Assembly (NCBI GenBank): GCA_020638975.1
Contig: JACKHN010000016.1
Coordinates: 62,001-126,000 of the forward strand
Direction of reading: 5' to 3'
Source of the DNA: Planctomycetaceae bacterium
Lineage (GTDB): Bacteria > Planctomycetota > Planctomycetia > Pirellulales > Pirellulaceae
DNA length: 64,000 bases
The first letter of the stretch is position 1. Every line of letters starts with the position of its first letter. The translations under genes and the position numbers were made by a program. A model generated the notes under the pieces. The model was not told the origin of the DNA. It saw only the letters and a program-made list of their open reading frames with translations, and searched no databases. Positions 53,134-61,831 of this stretch are shown in pieces.

Positions 53134-54071
53134 TACGCTTGCCCGACAAACGTCTCGCGCAACATCGCGAGACTCTTAGGGATGCCTGTACGCGGATCTT
53201 CGCGTCCTTCGAACTCCAACGAGACGTAACCGCGATACTTGTTTCGACGCAAGATCTTCGCGATCCGTGGATAGTCGAGATCCAGCTCGTACCACAACCC
53301 GCCACCGTGATAAGTCTTGGCTTGTACAAGAATCGTCTTCGCGGCAAGCTGTTCCAGACGCTCGTAAGGGTCTTCCAAAAAATTGCCGGTGTCCATCGTG
53401 ACTTGCAACCAGGGCGAATCGATCGCGTCGACAACCCGCATCACGCCCTCGGGCGTCCGGCCAAGTCCCCAATGATTCTCCAATCCCATCAGCACGCCGC
53501 ATCGCTCGGCTGCCGGCAAGCATTTTTCCAAACTATCAATCACCCATCCGAAGGCATCTTCGTCGGTGTATCCCTCGCGTGGACTTTCGATCCCGCGATT
53601 CTTCATCAACTCGTCAAAGCTCTTACTCGTGCCCCACGTGCCCGTGTTGACTCGCATCGTCGGAATGCCGAGTTGATATGCGAGCTCGATGCAGTGAATC
53701 GTATGGTCGATATTCTTTTGTCGCACGGCTTCGTCGGGCGAGAGGAATCCCTGATGCGTCGAAAATCCACACAGATCAATGCCATTCACGAATGCCGCTC
53801 GCTTCAATCGCTGGAGATAACCGTTCTCTTCGTTTTCCATCTGGCGGTGCAAGATCTCGACACCATCAAAGCCCATCTCGGCGGATCGATTGATGCAAGT
53901 TTCGACGTCTCGCAGATCCTGATGCTGGAATTGCCAGAAGGAATAGGTGGAAACCGCGATACGATTGCTCCTTGTTGCGGTAGTTTCTTCGTCTGCGGCA
54001 TGGGAGTGTGTCGCTAACGCAGTTGCTCCGATCGCAGCGGCACAAATGGCTTCACGTCGATTTAGCATCAA
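53133..54071 (-). CDS. Tat-exported sugar phosphate isomerase/epimerase-like TIM-barrel protein
   Basis: This 312-residue protein begins with a Tat-type signal (MMLNRREAICAAAIGATALATHSHA). The AP-endonuclease-2-type barrel includes IAVSTYSFWQFQ, MGFDGVEILHRQME, TMRVNTGTWG, VLMGLENHWGLG, LQVTMDTGNFL and YVSLEFEGRED. These give the conserved Glu, His, Asp and Glu metal ligands of xylose-isomerase-like epimerases. The exported localisation is common in planctomycetes. It is coupled to the downstream DNMT2-like gene by a one-base overlap, although no functional link is obvious. The sugar substrate is unknown. Confidence 0.85.
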   Translation of the reverse strand: MMLNRREAICAAAIGATALATHSHAADEETTATRSNRIAVSTYSFWQFQHQDLRDVETCINRSAEMGFDGVEILHRQMENEENGYLQRLKRAAFVNGIDLCGFSTHQGFLSPDEAVRQKNIDHTIHCIELAYQLGIPTMRVNTGTWGTSKSFDELMKNRGIESPREGYTDEDAFGWVIDSLEKCLPAAERCGVLMGLENHWGLGRTPEGVMRVVDAIDSPWLQVTMDTGNFLEDPYERLEQLAAKTILVQAKTYHGGGLWYELDLDYPRIAKILRRNKYRGYVSLEFEGREDPRTGIPKSLAMLRETFVGQA

Positions 54072-54208
54072 GCAACTCCTACTAATTCATAGATCACGTT
54101 CCGCTTCAACTGGGATTCGCTACTTTAACCGACGCCGAGATGTCCGGCCATGACCGACGTGCTACAATCGCTGCCGCTTCTTGTACTCGTTTTAAAACGT
54201 GAAGTGAA

Positions 54209-55249
54209 ATGAACTACAATCCACCGAGTGGACCTGCGACCATCGAGGAGCTTGACGACTGGCTCAGCAGGCCGGATGAACAAGTCGTCCAAACGATGCG
54301 CGACCTGGAGGGCGACATTATCGTGCTGGGTGTGGGAGGGAAAATGGGGCCGACGCTGGCGCGGATGGCGAAGCGAGCTTCCGACGTGTCTGGCGTCGCG
54401 CGGCGGATCATCGGAGTCTCACGGTTTTCGACGGGCGATTTGCGCGAGCAACTTGGTGCGTGGGGGATCGAGACGATCGCCTGTGATTTGCTGGACGAAG
54501 CGGCAGTTGCAGAACTGCCCGATGTTCCGAACGTCGTCTACATGGCAGGCTTCAAATTTGGTGCGACGGCAAATCCGTCGTTGACCTGGGCCATGAATTG
54601 TCACTTACCAACGGTTGTCTGTCGCCGCTATCGTAGTAGTCGTATTGCAGCGTTTTCTTCGGGCAACATCTATGGGACCGTCGCAGTCGAATCGGGTGGC
54701 GCGATGGAGTCGGATCCGCCGAATCCGATCGGCGAGTATGCCATGACGATCTTGGGCCGCGAGCGGATGTTCGATTACTTCAGTCGTGAGCTGGAAATTC
54801 CAGTGAGCCTGCTGCGATTGAACTATGCCACGGAGTTGCGCTATGGAGTGCTCGTTGATCTGGCGCAACAAGTTTTTGCGGAGACTCCGATCGATGTCAC
54901 GATGGGACATGTGAATGTGATTTGGCAGCGAGATGCCAACGCCATGTCACTCAACGCACTCGCTCACACATCGACGCCGCCTCGCATTTTGAACATTGCT
55001 GGCACCGAGATACTGCGCGTCCGTGACGTATGCGTCGAGTTTGCTAGGCTGATGAACAAGACAGTCACGTTTACTGGCGAGGAAGCTTCCGATGCCTTAT
55101 TGAATAACGCGCACGACAGCTATTCTCGGTTGGGACAACCAACTGCAACCAACCAGGAAATGGTCCGTTGGACCGCCGAGTGGGTGATGCAGGGCGGTGT
55201 GTCGCTGGGCAAAGCCACCCACTTTGAAAGTCGAAGTGGGAGTTTTTAA
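54209..55249 (+). CDS. NAD-dependent epimerase/dehydratase-like protein
   Basis: A 346-residue short-chain-type Rossmann protein. IIVLGVGGKMGPTLARMAKRA is the nucleotide-binding loop (a GxGGxxG variant), followed by ETIACDLLDE and NVVYMAGFKFG. The catalytic Ser-Tyr-Lys triad is not clear: IAAFSSGNIYGTV gives Ser and Tyr, but the YxxxK of extended SDRs is replaced by YAMTILGRE. It may be a dehydrogenase of altered chemistry or a binding-only relative. An intrinsic terminator overlaps its last codons. It is followed by an MFS carrier, which suggests a transport-linked sugar pathway. Confidence 0.75.
   Translation: MNYNPPSGPATIEELDDWLSRPDEQVVQTMRDLEGDIIVLGVGGKMGPTLARMAKRASDVSGVARRIIGVSRFSTGDLREQLGAWGIETIACDLLDEAAVAELPDVPNVVYMAGFKFGATANPSLTWAMNCHLPTVVCRRYRSSRIAAFSSGNIYGTVAVESGGAMESDPPNPIGEYAMTILGRERMFDYFSRELEIPVSLLRLNYATELRYGVLVDLAQQVFAETPIDVTMGHVNVIWQRDANAMSLNALAHTSTPPRILNIAGTEILRVRDVCVEFARLMNKTVTFTGEEASDALLNNAHDSYSRLGQPTATNQEMVRWTAEWVMQGGVSLGKATHFESRSGSF
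55218..55247 (+). terminator. Intrinsic terminator overlapping the end of the epimerase gene
   Basis: CCCACTT at 55218-55224 and AAGTGGG at 55234-55240 form a hairpin followed by AGTTTTT. The stem lies inside the last ten codons and the T run reaches the stop codon at 55247-55249. Confidence 0.6.
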
Positions 55250-55287
55250 GCCTCTTTTGCCAGTCTCCTTCCTTAACGAGTCCGCGC

Positions 55288-56997
55288 ATGCCCGCTAGTC
55301 CTTCCCACGTCCGGTATCTGGTTGTTGGTTCCGCGTTCCTAATGTCGGCATTGCTGTATCTGGATCGCTTTTGCATTTCGATCGCCGAGGTCTACATCCA
55401 GCAAGACTTGGGACTGACCGACCGACAAGTCGGTTGGATGCTGAGCGCGTTCTTTTGGACCTATGCGTTGGGACAAGTGCCCGCTGGTTGGCTGACGGAT
55501 CGATTCGGATCGCGGTTAATGCTCACGATCTACATTCTTGCGTGGTCGCTTCTAACGGGCCTGACGGGAGTGGCTGGCGTGTTTGCTGCCTTGCTCCTAC
55601 TACGATTTGGTTTTGGCTTTGCCCAATCTGGCGCTTATCCAACTGCGGCGAGCATCGTCAGTAAATGGATGCCTTTGCAAGCTCGTGGCCGTGCCAGCGG
55701 TATCATCGCCGTAGGTGGTCGAGTCGGAGGGTTCCTCGCACTTTCTGCGACCGGGTACGTGCTGATCTGGCTTACGCCGATTTCGACGCCCACCGAACTT
55801 AGGAAGTCAGATATTCTCGATGGAACGCAGCTTTCGATCGAACTGACCGAACGATCCGATCCGGTCACGCCCGAAGAGACGGTTCGAGGTCGTTGTCTAT
55901 CCGCGTTGGACAGCGACACGCAGGAGCGAATTCGCAGTTTCGCCAAACGACAGTCACTTTCGGCGGAAGAAGCCACATCGCTCGCGGAGGGATTGAATCA
56001 AGTCATCGGACAACCCGGCTTCTTCTCGACCGCCGAGCTGAAGGGAATCTCGCTCGAGAAGGAAGCGACTCGACTGCTCGGTAAGCCGACAAGCGAACTC
56101 ACTGCGCAGCAATCTCAACGGCTTAATCGCCTGGTGCTCGAAGGCCTTCATCGCAAGAGCATTAAGAAACTCTATGTCGCCGGCTGGCGTCCGATGATGT
56201 TCGCGTATGGCTCGCTCGGTCTGTTTGTTGCGGGGCTGGTGTGGTGGAGTTGCCGCAATAATCCTTCGCGACATCCCTGGTGTAACGAGGCGGAAGTCAC
56301 TCTGATTCGAGGCGACAAGCCTGTAAAGCGTGATGAGGACAAGAAGCTCGGCGGTGTTCCAATCGTACCGTTGCTTTGCAGTCGCAGCATGTGGCTGTGT
56401 TGCGTCTCGCAATGGTTCACGAATATTGGCTGGGTGTTCTTGATGACGTGGGCGCCGCGTTACTTTCTCAGCGTGCATAAAGTGTCTGTGGAGGAACTCG
56501 CGATGATGGTCGCCATTCCGCCGCTAGTGGGTTGGGCTGGAATGTTATCGGGCGGAGGAGTCACTGACGCGTTGGTGAATCGAATCGGACTGCGTTGGGG
56601 TCGTGCCCTTCCCATGTCGCTATCGAGATTTGCGGCGATGGGAGCGTATCTTGCCGTATGGGCATCACCATCGCCTTGGTTTGCCGTGGCGATGTTTTCA
56701 GTCGTCGCGTTCGCGACCGATTTCGGAACGCCTTCCATCTGGGCCTACATGCAAGATGCGGGCGGGCGGCACGTCGGCTCGATTCTTGGCTGGGGCAACA
56801 TGTGGGGGAACCTCGGCGCCGCAGTAACCCCTCCGCTGTTGATCTGGATCGTGGGTGATACAGAACGCTGGGATCTCGCCTTTCTGACCTGCGCGACGGC
56901 TTTTCTCCTGTCCGGCCTCGCCGCAGCGGGGATCAATGCGACGATCCCCATTGTCCCCGATGAAGAGGAAACGCTGGAGGCGGAAGTCGTTGGTTAA
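55288..56997 (+). CDS. MFS transporter with a large extracytoplasmic insertion
   Basis: A 569-residue carrier. Helices 1-5 occupy about residues 5-165 (FLMSALLYLDRFCISIAEVY, GWLTDRFGSRLML, RFGFGFAQSGAYPTAASIVSKWMP). Residues about 165-295 are a soluble, charged segment (TELRKSDILDGTQL through RLVLEGLHRKSIKK) placed between helices 5 and 6, where normal MFS proteins have only a short loop. By topology it would face the periplasm. Helices 6-12 follow (WRPMMFAYGSLGLFVAGLVWWS and onward). It belongs to the anion:cation symporter-like branch by its GAYPTA and GWLTDRFG signatures. The insert could be a substrate-capture or partner domain. Confidence 0.85.
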   Translation: MPASPSHVRYLVVGSAFLMSALLYLDRFCISIAEVYIQQDLGLTDRQVGWMLSAFFWTYALGQVPAGWLTDRFGSRLMLTIYILAWSLLTGLTGVAGVFAALLLLRFGFGFAQSGAYPTAASIVSKWMPLQARGRASGIIAVGGRVGGFLALSATGYVLIWLTPISTPTELRKSDILDGTQLSIELTERSDPVTPEETVRGRCLSALDSDTQERIRSFAKRQSLSAEEATSLAEGLNQVIGQPGFFSTAELKGISLEKEATRLLGKPTSELTAQQSQRLNRLVLEGLHRKSIKKLYVAGWRPMMFAYGSLGLFVAGLVWWSCRNNPSRHPWCNEAEVTLIRGDKPVKRDEDKKLGGVPIVPLLCSRSMWLCCVSQWFTNIGWVFLMTWAPRYFLSVHKVSVEELAMMVAIPPLVGWAGMLSGGGVTDALVNRIGLRWGRALPMSLSRFAAMGAYLAVWASPSPWFAVAMFSVVAFATDFGTPSIWAYMQDAGGRHVGSILGWGNMWGNLGAAVTPPLLIWIVGDTERWDLAFLTCATAFLLSGLAAAGINATIPIVPDEEETLEAEVVG

Positions 56998-57207
56998 CGA
57001 TTGTCGTCGCCAAACAGTAGGGACGAGGCAAATCGCGAGCGTGATAGGGATTCGCCGAATTGGTCGGGTGCGGATAGGGGCACCCTCGAATCATTTCTTA
57101 AGATCACCGGCGATTTCTCCCGCTCATTGCTCTATCTGGTAGAATATCGATGGCGTCGGAGTTCGTGTTTCGGCCACGCCCAGAGCCAGTACCATGAGGA
57201 ATATCGC

Positions 57208-59946
57208 GTGGGATCACTGCCAGCCCTGTTGCTAGTCGCGTCGATGACGATCGGACAGGCATCGCCTTCCTCCGATGCCCCCACAACGGAACCGAGGCTC
57301 GCCCCGCAAGCCGTTTCGTTGGCGATCGAGCAACTCGGCGCACCCGACTTTGAAGTTCGACAACGTGCGACGATGTTCTTATGGCAAGCCGGTCGAGCGA
57401 TCGAGCCAGCGCTGCGGCGTGCGACCGAGAGTAAGAATCGCGAAGTGCGATTGCGCGCTAAGTCGATCCTCGACGACTTTCATTACGGCGTCTTTGCCGA
57501 TACCCCCGAAGATGTCGCTGCGATCATTCGCCGCTATCGCCGCGAAGAGCCCAAGACGCGTGAGGTACTGTGGGAGCAGATCCTCAGCCATGCATCGATT
57601 GAAACGCTCATTGCGATCACCAACAACGAGCCGACCGCCGCGCAGCGGCAGCAGGTACTCGAACGACTCGAACGCGAAGGCCAAGTCGAAGAAGCAGTGA
57701 CACTCGCGGAGAAATGGCGTGGAGAATACGGCTCGCCAGAAGATCTCGCCAAGTTGGACGAGTTCATTCGAAAGCAAGTGCCCTACTTTTTGGCCAAGCG
57801 GCAGTTTGAAAAGTCGGAATCGTTGCTCGAACAGTCCGCGACGGACAGTCCCGGCATTCGCAACTGGGCGGCGTTCCTATTCTTGCGAGGCGAGTTGGAT
57901 GAAAAGATCGACGAACTAAATGCTCAGCTCGTTGAAGCGACGGGCCCGGCGCAGCGTAGTGAGATTCAAACCAAGCTGATTCACATGCTGCGAGTGAAGG
58001 GCGACGAAGCCGGAGCGTTGGCAATGGCTCGGCAGCAGGATGCACCCGACGGCTCGTTGATACGCGGGTTGTTGTTCGACCAGCGAGAATGGACCGAGCT
58101 CGCTCAGCGGCAGAACGACATCCTCGCGACTGACCCAAACAATATCGAGGCGTTGGGGTTCGCCGCAGCCTACAACCGCCTGGCGGGCAACTTTGACGAT
58201 TTCAACAAACACGTCACGGCGATCCGGGAGCGCGCCGAGAAACTGTTCGGAGGTGATAGCCTTGGGCACTGTCGTGAGGCTCTGTTCTTAAACGGGTTCA
58301 CAGACGAGGCGATTCAGCTGCTGACGCGAGAAGACATCGCCGACGCCTTCAACGTACAGATTATGCGGAATCAATACGCCGATGCGTTCGACTTAGCCGG
58401 GATTGGAACGACGCGTGAGTCGCGCGATGCCTGGTTAGGCGAAATTCTCGAGCGGCCCGACCGCTCCAAGAACTGGCAGAGCAATTTTCGGATTGCGACG
58501 CAACTCGCGCAGATCCTTGCGACGGTTGGTGAGAAACAAGAGTCGGTCGAGATGTTCGAGCAACTCGCCAATTCGCTAAAGGGCAATGGCGAAGGAACTC
58601 AGTGGCGACAACTGGCCGAATCGGAACTGAAGGCCAAGATGATCGAAGAAGCGTTCGAGCATGCGGCCCAGGCCTACGACAAAGATCGCAATGGTGCTTC
58701 CATCACGTTGCTGTTTGTGAATCATTCGAGTTCAGCCAAGACTTGGTGGGATATTTATAGCGGATTGGATCCGGACGAGGCGACTCGAACAAGATTGGCC
58801 CGCGTTCGCAACTTGTTCTATCAACGCAAGGACCACGACGAGGTCGTCGCCGAGATCGCGAAGGCTCATGCTCGCGTTCAAGCACTCGATGTAAAGCACC
58901 GCTCTCGCGTCAAATGGTTGCACGCGATCGGCGAGACCTACCAGCTGCATAAGGAGCCGGAACAGGCGAGACTGTGCTTCGAATCGATCGCGAAAGAACA
59001 CGCCCCGGCCGCAATTCGAATGGCCGACATGCTGGCCAAGCAGGAAGAATGGATTGCCGCTTCGGATTGGTATCACACAGCCTGGCAGTTGGATCGCCAA
59101 CCCTACGCGCTGTATTTGTATGGCGAGATGTTGGGCAAGGCGGGCGCTGAGGAAGCTGGTCGCGAGTCGAAGCAATTGGCTCGGCTACTGCCCTTGGGCG
59201 GAGCTTCGCGATACGACGGACTCGCCGCTCACTTGGCACAGCGAGGTCTCGAGGATGCGGCGTATGAAGAGTGTGAGCTGTTGCGAAGATGTTCGACGTG
59301 GTCCGACTTGCAAATGTTCCACGCGATCGCCACGCTCAGTCAATCTGTCGCGACCGATGATCCGTTGCGAGCCGCTGCTTATGCCGAGCAACGAATGCTC
59401 AACTGCTTGCAGGAATTATGGCACTTCACCGACGCGGGAAGCTATGTCCGCATCCCGATGGAAGTTCACCGTGATCGCGCGAAAGGCTTGTTGAAAGGTG
59501 ACGAGGTCAGCGATGCAATCGTCGAGTTGCAGATGTGCCAACGCATCTGGCCGGCAGATTTGAACATCCCAGAAACGTTTGTGCCTCAGCTTGACGAAGT
59601 ATTGCGAACCGAGGCTGCCGACGAACTGTTCAATCGATCCTACGAGTTGATCGACGAAACGTGCAGCATCTTCCCCAACAGCGCCTTACACCACAACAAC
59701 GCAGCGTGGCTGGCCGCGAAGTGCAAGCGACGACTGGACGAGGCGCTCGTGCATGTAAATCGAGCGATCGAGTTAGTGCCGAATGAAGCCCAATACATCG
59801 ATACGCTCGGCGAAGTGTATTTCCAACAAGGGAAAACGGACTTGGCGATCGATTGTGCGAAGCAATGCGTCGAGTTGGAACCGAATACTTCGTTCTATCA
59901 GGAACAATTGAAGAGGTTTCAAACATCGCGGGAGCAACCGGAATAG
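57208..59946 (+). CDS. Exported HEAT/TPR-repeat protein
   Basis: I chose the GTG at 57208, 7 bases after GAGGA, because it opens a signal peptide (GSLPALLLVASMTIGQA); the longer frame from 57001 lacks one. The 912-residue protein begins with an alpha-helical HEAT-like unit (QLGAPDFEVRQRATMFLWQAG). It continues with many helical hairpins of TPR type (RQNDILATDPNNIEALGFAAAYNRLAGNF, YIDTLGEVYFQQGKTDLAIDCAKQCVEL) to the C-terminus. No enzymatic domain is seen. It is likely a large extracytoplasmic scaffold. A palindromic repeat follows 10 bases after the stop. Confidence 0.85.
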   Translation: MGSLPALLLVASMTIGQASPSSDAPTTEPRLAPQAVSLAIEQLGAPDFEVRQRATMFLWQAGRAIEPALRRATESKNREVRLRAKSILDDFHYGVFADTPEDVAAIIRRYRREEPKTREVLWEQILSHASIETLIAITNNEPTAAQRQQVLERLEREGQVEEAVTLAEKWRGEYGSPEDLAKLDEFIRKQVPYFLAKRQFEKSESLLEQSATDSPGIRNWAAFLFLRGELDEKIDELNAQLVEATGPAQRSEIQTKLIHMLRVKGDEAGALAMARQQDAPDGSLIRGLLFDQREWTELAQRQNDILATDPNNIEALGFAAAYNRLAGNFDDFNKHVTAIRERAEKLFGGDSLGHCREALFLNGFTDEAIQLLTREDIADAFNVQIMRNQYADAFDLAGIGTTRESRDAWLGEILERPDRSKNWQSNFRIATQLAQILATVGEKQESVEMFEQLANSLKGNGEGTQWRQLAESELKAKMIEEAFEHAAQAYDKDRNGASITLLFVNHSSSAKTWWDIYSGLDPDEATRTRLARVRNLFYQRKDHDEVVAEIAKAHARVQALDVKHRSRVKWLHAIGETYQLHKEPEQARLCFESIAKEHAPAAIRMADMLAKQEEWIAASDWYHTAWQLDRQPYALYLYGEMLGKAGAEEAGRESKQLARLLPLGGASRYDGLAAHLAQRGLEDAAYEECELLRRCSTWSDLQMFHAIATLSQSVATDDPLRAAAYAEQRMLNCLQELWHFTDAGSYVRIPMEVHRDRAKGLLKGDEVSDAIVELQMCQRIWPADLNIPETFVPQLDEVLRTEAADELFNRSYELIDETCSIFPNSALHHNNAAWLAAKCKRRLDEALVHVNRAIELVPNEAQYIDTLGEVYFQQGKTDLAIDCAKQCVELEPNTSFYQEQLKRFQTSREQPE

Positions 59947-59955
59947 GAACGGCAT

Positions 59956-60029
59956 GGGGTCGGGAGTCTTTTTCTCGCGACCGATTTCTCCCCGTTCAAC
60001 ACTTTCAACCGAAAAAGACTCCCGACCCC
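59956..60029. repeat. GTCGGGAGTCTTTTTC palindromic repeat
   Basis: Nineteen-base perfect arms (59956-59974 and 60011-60029, core GTCGGGAGTCTTTTTC and its complement) enclose a 36-base loop. It begins 10 bases after the TPR gene and ends 46 bases before the SDR gene. It may serve as a terminator hairpin, but the perfect arms and even ends look like a mobile repeat unit. Confidence 0.7.
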
Positions 60030-60075
60030 GTACCGATCGTAACTCACAGCATTCACGGAAGGATAAGTTCAACTG

Positions 60076-60834
60076 ATGGAGTCTCTCGGAAAGATCGCGC
60101 TAATCACGGGCGCCGGTAGTGGAATTGGGCGGCATTCGGCATTGGCTTTGTTGAACGAAGGCTACTCCGTTGTGTTGGCTGGTCGCCGGCTCGAGGCATT
60201 GAACGAAACGGTGCAACTGGCCGGCGCTGCTGGCTCTCGCGCGCTGCCTGTCGCCACCGATGTCACGGATGCCGGTTCGGTCGCAAGTCTGTTCGCCAAA
60301 GTGAAAGAAGCATTTGGGCGACTCGATGTGTTGTTCAACAACGCCGGTATCGGTGCCCCGCCCGTTCCGATCGAAGAACTGACCGTCGAGCAATGGCAAG
60401 CGGTCGTGAACGTTAACTTGACGGGCGTGTTCTTATGCACCCAAGCGGCTGTACGCATGATGAAGAGCCAGACTCCGATGGGAGGCCGGATCATCAACAA
60501 CGGTTCCATCTCGGCACAAGCACCGCGTCCGAACTCGGCGCCATACACCGCAACCAAACATGCAATAACGGGGATGACAAAGTCGACATCGCTCGATGGA
60601 CGCAAGTACAATATCGCTTGCGGTCAGATCGACATCGGAAACGCAGCCACCGAGATGACGGCGCGGATGGCCCTGGGCGTCCCGCAGGCGGATGGTTCGA
60701 CGGCGGTTGAACCGACAATGGATGTTCAAAACGTGGCGCGCACGATCGTCCACATGGCCAGCTTGCCGCTCGAAGCGAACGTTCAATTCGTCACGGTCAT
60801 GGCCACGAAGATGCCGCTCGTTGGTCGCGGTTAA
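60076..60834 (+). CDS. Short-chain dehydrogenase/reductase
   Basis: This 252-residue classical SDR carries the cofactor loop ITGAGSGIGRHSALAL, the structural NNAG (VLFNNAGIGAPPVP) and the active site with Ser in INNGSISAQAP and YTATK. It would oxidise or reduce a hydroxy group using NAD(P). The YTATKHAITGMTKSTSLDGRKYNI block is typical of the family. It is the first of three co-directional genes with a SASA esterase and a PQQ propeller, but the spacers contain repeats, so operon structure is uncertain. Confidence 0.93.
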   Translation: MESLGKIALITGAGSGIGRHSALALLNEGYSVVLAGRRLEALNETVQLAGAAGSRALPVATDVTDAGSVASLFAKVKEAFGRLDVLFNNAGIGAPPVPIEELTVEQWQAVVNVNLTGVFLCTQAAVRMMKSQTPMGGRIINNGSISAQAPRPNSAPYTATKHAITGMTKSTSLDGRKYNIACGQIDIGNAATEMTARMALGVPQADGSTAVEPTMDVQNVARTIVHMASLPLEANVQFVTVMATKMPLVGRG

Positions 60835-60862
60835 CTTTGAATCGAATGACAGGTGACTCATC

Positions 60863-61738
60863 ATGGCCCGACAGAGTGCTTTCCTCATTGGTTTGCTCGC
60901 TTTACTTGTCGGCGGTGTCCGCGCCGAAGACACGACGGTCGACTTAATCCTCGTCGCGGGGCAGTCAAACGCCGTGGGATACGATGCGAAGCCAACCGAG
61001 TTGCCTCCGAGTGCCATCGATCAAGAAGTTCTCTTTTGGTGGCGCTGCGGCGATCCGCCGCCGGACGAGCATGATTCGGTGAGCATGAGTCGTTGGACGC
61101 ACTTGCAGCCCCAACCGCTGGGAAATCCCAAGCAACCCAAATCGGGGAGGCAATACGGCAACTTTGCCCAAGCTGAAGGAGGCTTCGGCCCAGAGATTGG
61201 TTTGGCCAGAGCATTGCGAAAGAACTCGGATCAACGTCTAGCGATCGTTAAAGCGGCGTTTAGTGGCACCGGCATGCGAACGGACTGGAATCCCGAAGAT
61301 ACCGGCGATGGTGGTGCTTGTTACCGGGCGTTAGTTTCGGAGACGAAGGCCGCAATCGCGGCGGCGGAAAGCGATGGCATCAAGCTGCGGATCCGAGCAC
61401 TTGCGTGGGTGCAGGGTGAAAGTGACGCCAACGCCCAGGATGCGGAGAATTATCAACAAGCGTTGGCAAAGATGTTGAAATCGCTCCGCCGCGACTTGGC
61501 AACTCCCGACTTAATCGCGATGCTAGCGGTTAACACTCGCTTCGGTGGCGGCAACAACGCCTACATGCCCAAGATCATCGAGTCGCAGCAAGATGTAGCC
61601 GCGAACGACGAACGTTGTGTTTATGTCGACACATCGGCGGCATCGATCGCCAACAATGTTCACTACGATGCAGCCGGGACACTGGAAGTCGGGCGAATGT
61701 TTGCTGAGGCTTTGATTAAGATTGAAAACGCGGAATAA
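60863..61738 (+). CDS. Exported SASA-domain carbohydrate esterase (sialate O-acetylesterase family)
   Basis: A 291-residue protein with a signal peptide (MARQSAFLIGLLALLVGGVRA). The SGNH-type esterase signature LILVAGQSNAVGY supplies the nucleophile Ser, RIRALAWVQGESDANA is the second conserved block, and the late SIANNVHYDAAGTLEVG gives the catalytic His. The family removes acetyl groups from sialic acid, xylan and other glycans. Substrate choice cannot be decided from sequence. It starts 28 bases after the SDR. Confidence 0.9.
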   Translation: MARQSAFLIGLLALLVGGVRAEDTTVDLILVAGQSNAVGYDAKPTELPPSAIDQEVLFWWRCGDPPPDEHDSVSMSRWTHLQPQPLGNPKQPKSGRQYGNFAQAEGGFGPEIGLARALRKNSDQRLAIVKAAFSGTGMRTDWNPEDTGDGGACYRALVSETKAAIAAAESDGIKLRIRALAWVQGESDANAQDAENYQQALAKMLKSLRRDLATPDLIAMLAVNTRFGGGNNAYMPKIIESQQDVAANDERCVYVDTSAASIANNVHYDAAGTLEVGRMFAEALIKIENAE

Positions 61739-61744
61739 AGATCG

Positions 61745-61815
61745 GTACGATGGCCCTCCGAGGCCGTCGAAAGTAGGCGACACGAAGAAACGACGGCCTC
61801 GGAGGGCCGTCATAC
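61745..61815. repeat. Palindromic repeat related to the GGGCCTCCGAGCCC family
   Basis: Twenty-five-base arms at 61745-61769 and 61791-61815 pair with two C-T differences; the core is GGCCCTCCGAGGCCGTCG. The layout and core resemble the palindromes at 24541 and 45802 but with GCC in place of CCC. It starts 7 bases after the esterase stop and may also terminate transcription. Confidence 0.7.
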
Positions 61816-61831
61816 GACTAGAAGGTTGACC

